From positions 15,516,202 through 15,580,201 of the forward strand of contig NC_134654.1 in the NCBI RefSeq assembly GCF_030463565.1: a DNA stretch of 64,000 nucleotides, in the 5' to 3' direction. Below are positions 58,104 through 64,000 of the stretch, piece after piece (position 1 is the first letter of the stretch; each line of letters begins with the position of its first letter). The translations under genes were made by a program, and so were the position numbers. The DNA comes from Pelecanus crispus. Its lineage: Eukaryota > Chordata > Aves > Pelecaniformes > Pelecanidae. The notes under the pieces were generated by a model, which did no database searches, was not told where the DNA came from, and worked only from the letters and a program-made list of their open reading frames with translations.

Positions 58104-58377
58104 TGGATCCTGCAATGGGGGCTTCTATGTGGGCTTTGGGTAGCCATAGGTGTAGGCTGTATATAGGGGCTTTTACTATGAATGCTATGAGTAGGGCTAG
58201 GCCGGATAAGAGGCCAGTTCAGGAGTTTGGTAGTGCAGGATGGGTTAGTTCTAGTATTGTTAGGTGTAGGGAGCCAGTTTGGGTGTGTAAGTGTAGGATT
58301 GTGACTAGTAGGGGTAGGGAGCTGATGAGGGTGTCGAATTGTACATAGATGCCGGCACTTAGGTGTTCTGGTTGATT
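58104..58377 (-). pseudogene. ND4 (NUMT): Nuclear mitochondrial insertion (NUMT) of ND4
   Basis: On the minus strand, read with the vertebrate mitochondrial code (TGA = Trp, ATA = Met), the segment gives about 90 codons of NADH dehydrogenase subunit 4 with no stop or frameshift. Recognisable pieces include [30 protein letters not shown] and [16 protein letters not shown]. With the nuclear code the TGA is a stop. It is an internal fragment without flanking mitochondrial genes. It lies in the part of the MYH-B spacer that has no counterpart in the MYH-A spacer. Confidence 0.9.
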
Positions 58378-59915
58378 TCTTTATCGTGTGATTTAAGATT
58401 AGCAGTTAGTAATTTCCCGTTGGTTTTGCACAGCTACTTCTAAGGAAATTGCAGATGTTTTTCTACAGGTCTATGAAGTAGATTATTGTACTGTGCAGCC
58501 AGTTATTTGACACACTGGGCTAGGCTGTGACATGACCTAAGAGCAAAGCAGGACTTCAGATTGCATCCTTAAGCACAGCAGTGTGCAGTGAGCCGCTGAG
58601 AACAAGATGCAGGCAGTCTCCTGGGAAAACGCTGCTTTCAGGCAGCAGAAGCTGAAACAGAAGTCATCCCTTGAGAGAGCAAAAGAGCAACACATCCAGA
58701 TCTGTCCCAACTGGTGTGAAAAACCAGCACTCAGTTTTGATTCCCCAAAATCACAGGTGTATAACAGTGGATGGAGGCCCCTTTTGAAAGGATTATGGTG
58801 TGGGGACAGTTTTGAGGGAAACTAAGGGCTAGGTTGACTGAGAAGGTTTATCAAAGTTCCAGGTTTCTCAGACAAGCTGAAGACCTTGCAGCTCATCAAC
58901 TCAGTATCTCATGAGGTTATTTTTGGGCAGAGTGATAGGAAAGCTTGGGCCATTGCATAATGATCATTACCAAACGCTCCTAAGGAAATGTGAAAATCCA
59001 TTTGTAACTAGGGCAGTAGTTCACAGACCTCTGGAGAGCAAGATGAGAGGAGAAACGGGTAACCCCAAACCCTGCCCAACCTGGCAGTAGTTCTGTTTAT
59101 CTCTGACCAGGAATGTGAGGGCAATATTTAATTATCTGAGCAAAACAGAGTCCCTGTACTGGTGTTTGCAGATGATCTGCTTCCCAGGTCTTGGGACAGA
59201 GTGAACGACTTTACTGACGACCACAGCGTTGGTCTGCAAGCTCTCTGGTTTGAGCACACAAGCAAGGAAGTGCCACAGGCTTTACAGCACCTTGACATTT
59301 GACTCATTCATGACAAACAGTTGTTAAGGTTTGAGAATAGGAACCAAAGCACTAAACATGATTGTCCCAGTGGGTTCAGAGAAATATCTGGGTATGAGGG
59401 TGTATTCATAGTTTGGACCATCAAAATGAGATCTCATTTCCAAACTAAACTGGTAGATTAAACTCACTCAGAAGCTGAAAATGCTGAATGTGATCACTGT
59501 TCCAAAAATCCCCATCTATTTTAAACTGCATTTCATATACGAAAGACAGTACATGCACCTTTTTTGATACCAGTAAGGGCCCTCCATATCTCCACATGCA
59601 TGTGTAAGTTTTCTGTATTCAGTGACAAAAGGTGGGAATGGATGGACTCACAGCCTCATTCCCTTGTACAAGTGTGATGCTTGCATAGACTTGCTAGCTC
59701 GGAAACATGGTAACTCATCAGAGTGTCCTGGAGTGTGGATTTGAGAAAGGACACAAGAAGATGTGGCTGAAGGCAGGAGATAAAAACAAGATGCCCAACT
59801 TTCATGATCTCACATGCAATCCTGTAATGCCCCAGCTATTAAAGAATGACAAGGAAACTGAGTAACTGAGAGACCTCCTACCCCAATATCAGATGCTCTA
59901 AATCCTGCAACTGGG

Positions 59916-59936
59916 AAAAAAAAAAAAAAAAAAAAA
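59916..59936 (+). repeat. Poly(A) run
   Basis: 21 consecutive A followed by GAAAA. No AATAAA-preceded coding remnant was recognised upstream, so I do not call a processed pseudogene. Confidence 0.9.
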
Positions 59937-60477
59937 GAAAATTTCACAAGTGGACTAAAATACCTAGAAAAGGATGCTGTGTGGTACACTCTGACAATTC
60001 CAGTAGCAATAACCAGATCTAGATTTAGCAAGAACCCCCGAGAGACTCCTCTTTGTGGCACTACTAAACTACCATGTGAAGCTACAAGAAACTGCACATC
60101 CCACCAGAGAGTTGTGGGGTCGGAGCCTAGAAAACGCATGGAAGCACTGCAGATAATATCCCAACAATTCTGAGACCTACTCCCACACTTTGGGAGCACA
60201 CCTTGCAGCACCAGTCAATCCAGTCAGTGAGCACAAGTTCACTGGCAGCCACATAAAGGAAGAAACAATGGGCAGGGTCCTGTGAGCCCCATCGTAGAGA
60301 GCAGGCTGAAGAGCTCAAACAAACTGAGCTTGTGTTAGTGAATAACAGAAGGGCCCAGGTGACAGGGAGAACTATCAGTGACAAGAGAAACATCTGTGTT
60401 AGAAAATACATTGCTATCAATGTATTTTGCCAGAACAAATGAAAAATCAGACAGTTGCTAAAGTGTGTGTACATTAT

Positions 60478-60575
60478 GTTTCCACTGGGGGCCAGAGGGG
60501 ACTGATGGAGGGTGGGAGGGGGTTTGGACCCAATGACCCCCAGAGATCCCTTCCAACCTCAACCATTCTGTAATA
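60478..60575 (+). mobile_element. CR1 LINE 3' end fragment
   Basis: Contains GACCCAATGACCCCCAGAGA, TCCCTTCCAACCTCAACC and ATTCTGTAAT, a diverged CR1 end. Confidence 0.75.
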
Positions 60576-63500
60576 TGTGGAAAACAGAGAAATGTTAGAG
60601 GCCTTCGATCTCCTGGAGTCCAAGGAGATCGACTGATGGACTGCTCTGTCAGTTGGCTTTGCTGTGCTCTGCAGGCATGACAATGTCTTTGCCAACCTGG
60701 GAAGCCATGCTACACCACTTTAGTTTCTGTAGTGGTTCCTAGGTGGTACCTCTGGCACTGAACTCTCAAGGTTTTTGCTCTCTAACTGAGAAACCATTTA
60801 TAGTTCATGCAGCCTGAACTAGGGATGTGAATCTCCAGGTTATCTGATGCGAGGAAGTGATGTACTAATAGGCTACAATGGGGGTCTGTTTGTTTGGACA
60901 GGGTTGTGTTCAGCAGTGGGTCCCATCGATAGCACAGCTCTACCTCCCTTTCTGCACACTGAAGTACAAATCCCAGGTCAGGTAGGGACATGTGACTGGC
61001 CCATAGGATCTCAGTGCAAAGGGGTACGGTGCGGTGCTACAAATGAGTGAACTGTTGACCTGGTGTGGTGGCACCCAAGTGATTAAGGCTCGTGATTATT
61101 TTGTGGTAATGGAAGAAACAGGTCTGCCTGTCCAACAGGAGCAGCCCATATATAGGTAATGTTGGACTGGCAAGGATTAGGCAGAGATATTGACCATGAT
61201 GGTAGGGCCATCCTGACTCTTTGCCAAGGATCATGAGTACACTGGATGAGGAGGAATGGAAAAAATTGGGGGTCTAATAGGGAGCCATGGTGAAACCTTC
61301 AAAGGTGTCATGGGAGGGGCAGGTACCTGCTGGTTTTATTAACCTCTTTGTAGTTGAAAACTGAGAAAGAGGTGACGTCCATCACTTTTTCAGACAAGAG
61401 TGACAGAACATCTTGGGTTGCTCCTCGCGCATCCTTGATACTGACAGCAGAAGCAGGCCAGACTGCTTCCTGAGCACTGGTGTGGCTGTGTCCTGGAGAC
61501 AGGTAAGGTGAGATCCGTTTGGATACACCTTTCCTAGGCACACAGACATGAAGCAGCTAGCTGGAACTTCCCAACAGTGTCAGCATCCTATTTGACCCAG
61601 CATCTAGTGCTGTGCACAAACTAATTCACCTTCTCAGAGCACTGGAATGTCTGCACAAAGGTATCCCATTCACTCTCTAGCCCTTACTGTGCTGCCAGGT
61701 ATGTCTCCTCAGCAGTCTTCACCAGTGCCAAAGTGTCTGGGTTTTCTCACTACCTATGATCCTGCAGTTTCAACTATACCACACATACACCACAAAGTAG
61801 CTGAACGTGTATTTCTCTTTGGGAAGCACCAAGGAGAATTATGGTGCCCAGCGTCACTGGGGAGATAAGCTTCAAGCAGCTACTCAGGTTTTGCTGCTAA
61901 CATTACAGACCATTTGATAACTATTTCCAATGTAACAAATATGTGAGACACCTAAGTTCAAGTCCTCACCTGCTTGGAGCTGCAAACTGGATAGCTCAGA
62001 AGTGGGCCAACATTCTGAAGCGTGGTTTGACAACAAGGAGATTAGAAATACTTGATTTGTAATGCACACAGACAGCTGTGGGCTCAGAGGCTGGACCAGT
62101 CTTGTTCTCCTATGCGGAAATACAGCAGTGAAACTAAGCACAAATGCTGTAATTTTGTTCACATTGCATGTTTGACATACCACATCTGTTCATACAGTAG
62201 TTTATTCTCAGCTTCATTTAACAAGGTCAGGATACCTGCTTTCAAGCAGAAGGTATGGAGGAAGCCTGTCAAACACCTAGATTTTAAGGTCAGGACAAAA
62301 TTGCTCAAACATGATGATAGCAGCAGTAAGACTTGAACCCACAGGTTTGACTATGTTTAACTTAGAAAGAAAATGACTCATCTGAACATCAACATTTATA
62401 GCATCTGAAGTTGCAGATATCTACTTTAATGACACTGCTACAGCAGCAGAGTGACAGAAAATGTTTGTGTCCATAAGCAAATGGAAGAATACTTTGTACC
62501 AGTGTAGCTCTAGCTACTGCAAATCCACAGCTGGAAAGATACTTTGTGCAAGTTCTGGTTGTCCCAGAGGAAGCTCATTTTTCACTTCCTAACACCACCT
62601 GGAAAGGAGAGGCTTTGTTTAGTCCACACATGTCAAGATGAGTCTTTCGGTCCCTAAAATCATCTGTCTCAATGCACCATCCAGCTAGGATGTACAAATG
62701 GAGCCCAGGTCTGTATAGTGTCTGTATGTCTGTGGTGTCTGTATGTCTGTAACCCTTAAGACCACATATCATCAAATGCTATGCTGTCGGACTGATGGGT
62801 TGAAACGGAGAAACATTATCTGTTGGCTGTTCTGAAGTGCTACTTTACTGTTGCAGTGCTTAAACAACCTGCACCCCAATCCTCTGGGACCATTGGATCT
62901 ATTAAAAGATTTAGGCATTACAATGCTTAATTTTTAAGCCTCCCAGAACAGAATCCTAAACTCATGCCAGGTGCCCAGGCTCCATATACACTGCACACTA
63001 TCAGGCACCTCAAAGTAGGATCTAAAACTATAACATACTGCAGAGAGAGTTGCCCACAGTCAGCATGTTCAACCTGCCTTTACCTGGGGATACCCAATAG
63101 GAGATATCTGAAATTTTGCCCCTGTCTGGGCTTTCAATTCAATTAGAGATTCAGCATTCCCTCCGTAAGGTAATCTCATGTCTAGACTTTGCTCAGGAAC
63201 CTGGACTCAGCCTTCTAAGTGTTTCCCCTGAGGTCTCAGCAAGATACTCTGACAAGCTCTTTGACAAGTCAAAGCCTTTTACTGGAGCATGGCATTAAGT
63301 GACTCACCGAAAGTTGCACACCAGCCTCTGGCAGAACCAGCATTGTCTATTATGTCACAGGCCAGAGTTTTCAGGAGAAAGCATGTTCTCCATAGCGTCT
63401 CTATTCTAGAGTTAAAATGCTGTATGGGTCAGAGAATGCTGTGAGTAAGCAGAGGGCAGCCTGGAGCCAAGGTTGTCCATTTCCTGGATACATGCTCTAG

Positions 63501-63707
63501 GCACTAGTAATTTTTCCAAAACATGGACTAAGGGTATTTTGTCTTCAACCACAAACTGAGCTAGACTACTGCAGTCAAAAGGTGTTATACCTGCTCAGAT
63601 CACACTAGGAAAAATAGGCTATAGATCTTGTACCAAACAGTCTTGGGTTGGAGACAGACAACTGCCCAGGAAGCTCAGCTAGGAAACAGTGCTGCTGCAT
63701 CTTTCTC

Positions 63708-64000
63708 AATCAGAATCACAGAATCATAGCATCGTTTAGGTTGGAAAAGACCTTTAAGATTATCCAGTCCAACCATTAACCTAACACTACAAAGTCCACC
63801 ACTAAACCATTTAAGGGTAGAGTAGCAATTTCATGTTTCCTGGCTTGGTGGCTGGATTATTTATAATGAAAGTAAAAACTAGGAATCATTAAGATTGGAA
63901 AGCACCTTTACGATCATCAGTCCAATCATCAACCCAACACCACCATGCCTACTAAACCATGTCCCAAAGTGCCACGTGTACCCATTTTTTGAACACTGCC
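63708..64000 (-). mobile_element. Two CR1 LINE 3' ends in the same orientation at the window edge
   Basis: On the plus strand AGAATCACAGAATCATAGCA then TTGGAAAAGACCTTTAAGAT and CCAACCATTAACC is the reverse complement of a CR1 3' end. A second, more diverged copy of the same segment begins near 63885 (GATTGGAAAGCACCTTTACG) and continues off the window. Confidence 0.8.

Larger units (their letters stand above)
56355..63707. other. MYH-B distal spacer
   Basis: Contains the ND4 NUMT, one CR1 end (60478-60575) and a poly(A) run of 21 at 59916-59936. The interval 56355-61240 is about 4.3 kb longer than its counterpart on the MYH-A side (19766-20390). Homology resumes at 61240-61590. The 3' end of a further upstream MYH gene, expected near here by analogy with 22.6 kb, was looked for and not seen. 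Confidence 0.5.

Noticed and set aside
59916-59936. Poly(A) run as the tail of a processed pseudogene or SINE
   Set aside because: No coding remnant, AATAAA signal or target-site duplication was recognised next to it.
62318-62345. Possible tRNA 3' half (minus-strand GGGTTCAAGTC)
   Set aside because: Only a T-arm-like 11-mer; no acceptor pairing, D-arm or anticodon arm could be drawn.
62000-64000. 3' end of a third MYH gene upstream of MYH-B
   Set aside because: Expected from the array spacing, but no exon resembling the final rod exon or its 3' UTR was found before the window ends.

Overview
The window is vertebrate nuclear DNA, almost certainly from a bird. It holds part of a fast skeletal-muscle myosin heavy chain (MYH) tandem array. 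The case for a bird rests on avian-type CR1 retrotransposons ending in runs of ATTCTATG, a very compact sarcomeric MYH gene, and a myosin C-terminus ending [10 protein letters not shown] as in chicken fast skeletal myosins. I cannot name the species. All genes lie on the minus strand.

Layout by increasing coordinate. (1) 1-3060: the 5' end of one MYH paralogue, here 'MYH-A' (three coding exons, a non-coding exon 1 and a TATA promoter); it runs off the left edge. (2) 3.1-22.5 kb: intergenic spacer upstream of MYH-A, with no convincing gene. (3) 22.55-41.5 kb: a complete second paralogue, 'MYH-B'. I traced 38 coding exons with usable splice sites. They sum to 5,817 nt, one open frame of 1,938 residues plus stop. 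It also has two non-coding 5' exons, a TATA promoter and a poly(A) signal. (4) 41.8-64 kb: spacer upstream of MYH-B, collinear with the spacer of MYH-A but diverged and interrupted by CR1 elements, a 248-bp indel and a nuclear copy of mitochondrial ND4.

The window is therefore two copies of one tandem unit, MYH gene plus roughly 20 kb of upstream spacer, offset by about 37-41 kb. Most of the spacer is visibly diverged between copies, but two stretches (about 0.6 and 0.84 kb) are base-for-base or nearly identical. This is the most unusual thing here. It suggests recent local gene conversion between spacers of the array; strong constraint or an assembly artefact are the alternatives.

Functionally, MYH-A and MYH-B encode the actin-activated ATPase and thick-filament rod of striated muscle. 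Their promoters share about 350 bp of recognisable sequence, with paralogue-specific changes in MEF2-like and E-box motifs. I found no prokaryotic-type system, CRISPR array, structural RNA gene or wholly new gene family.
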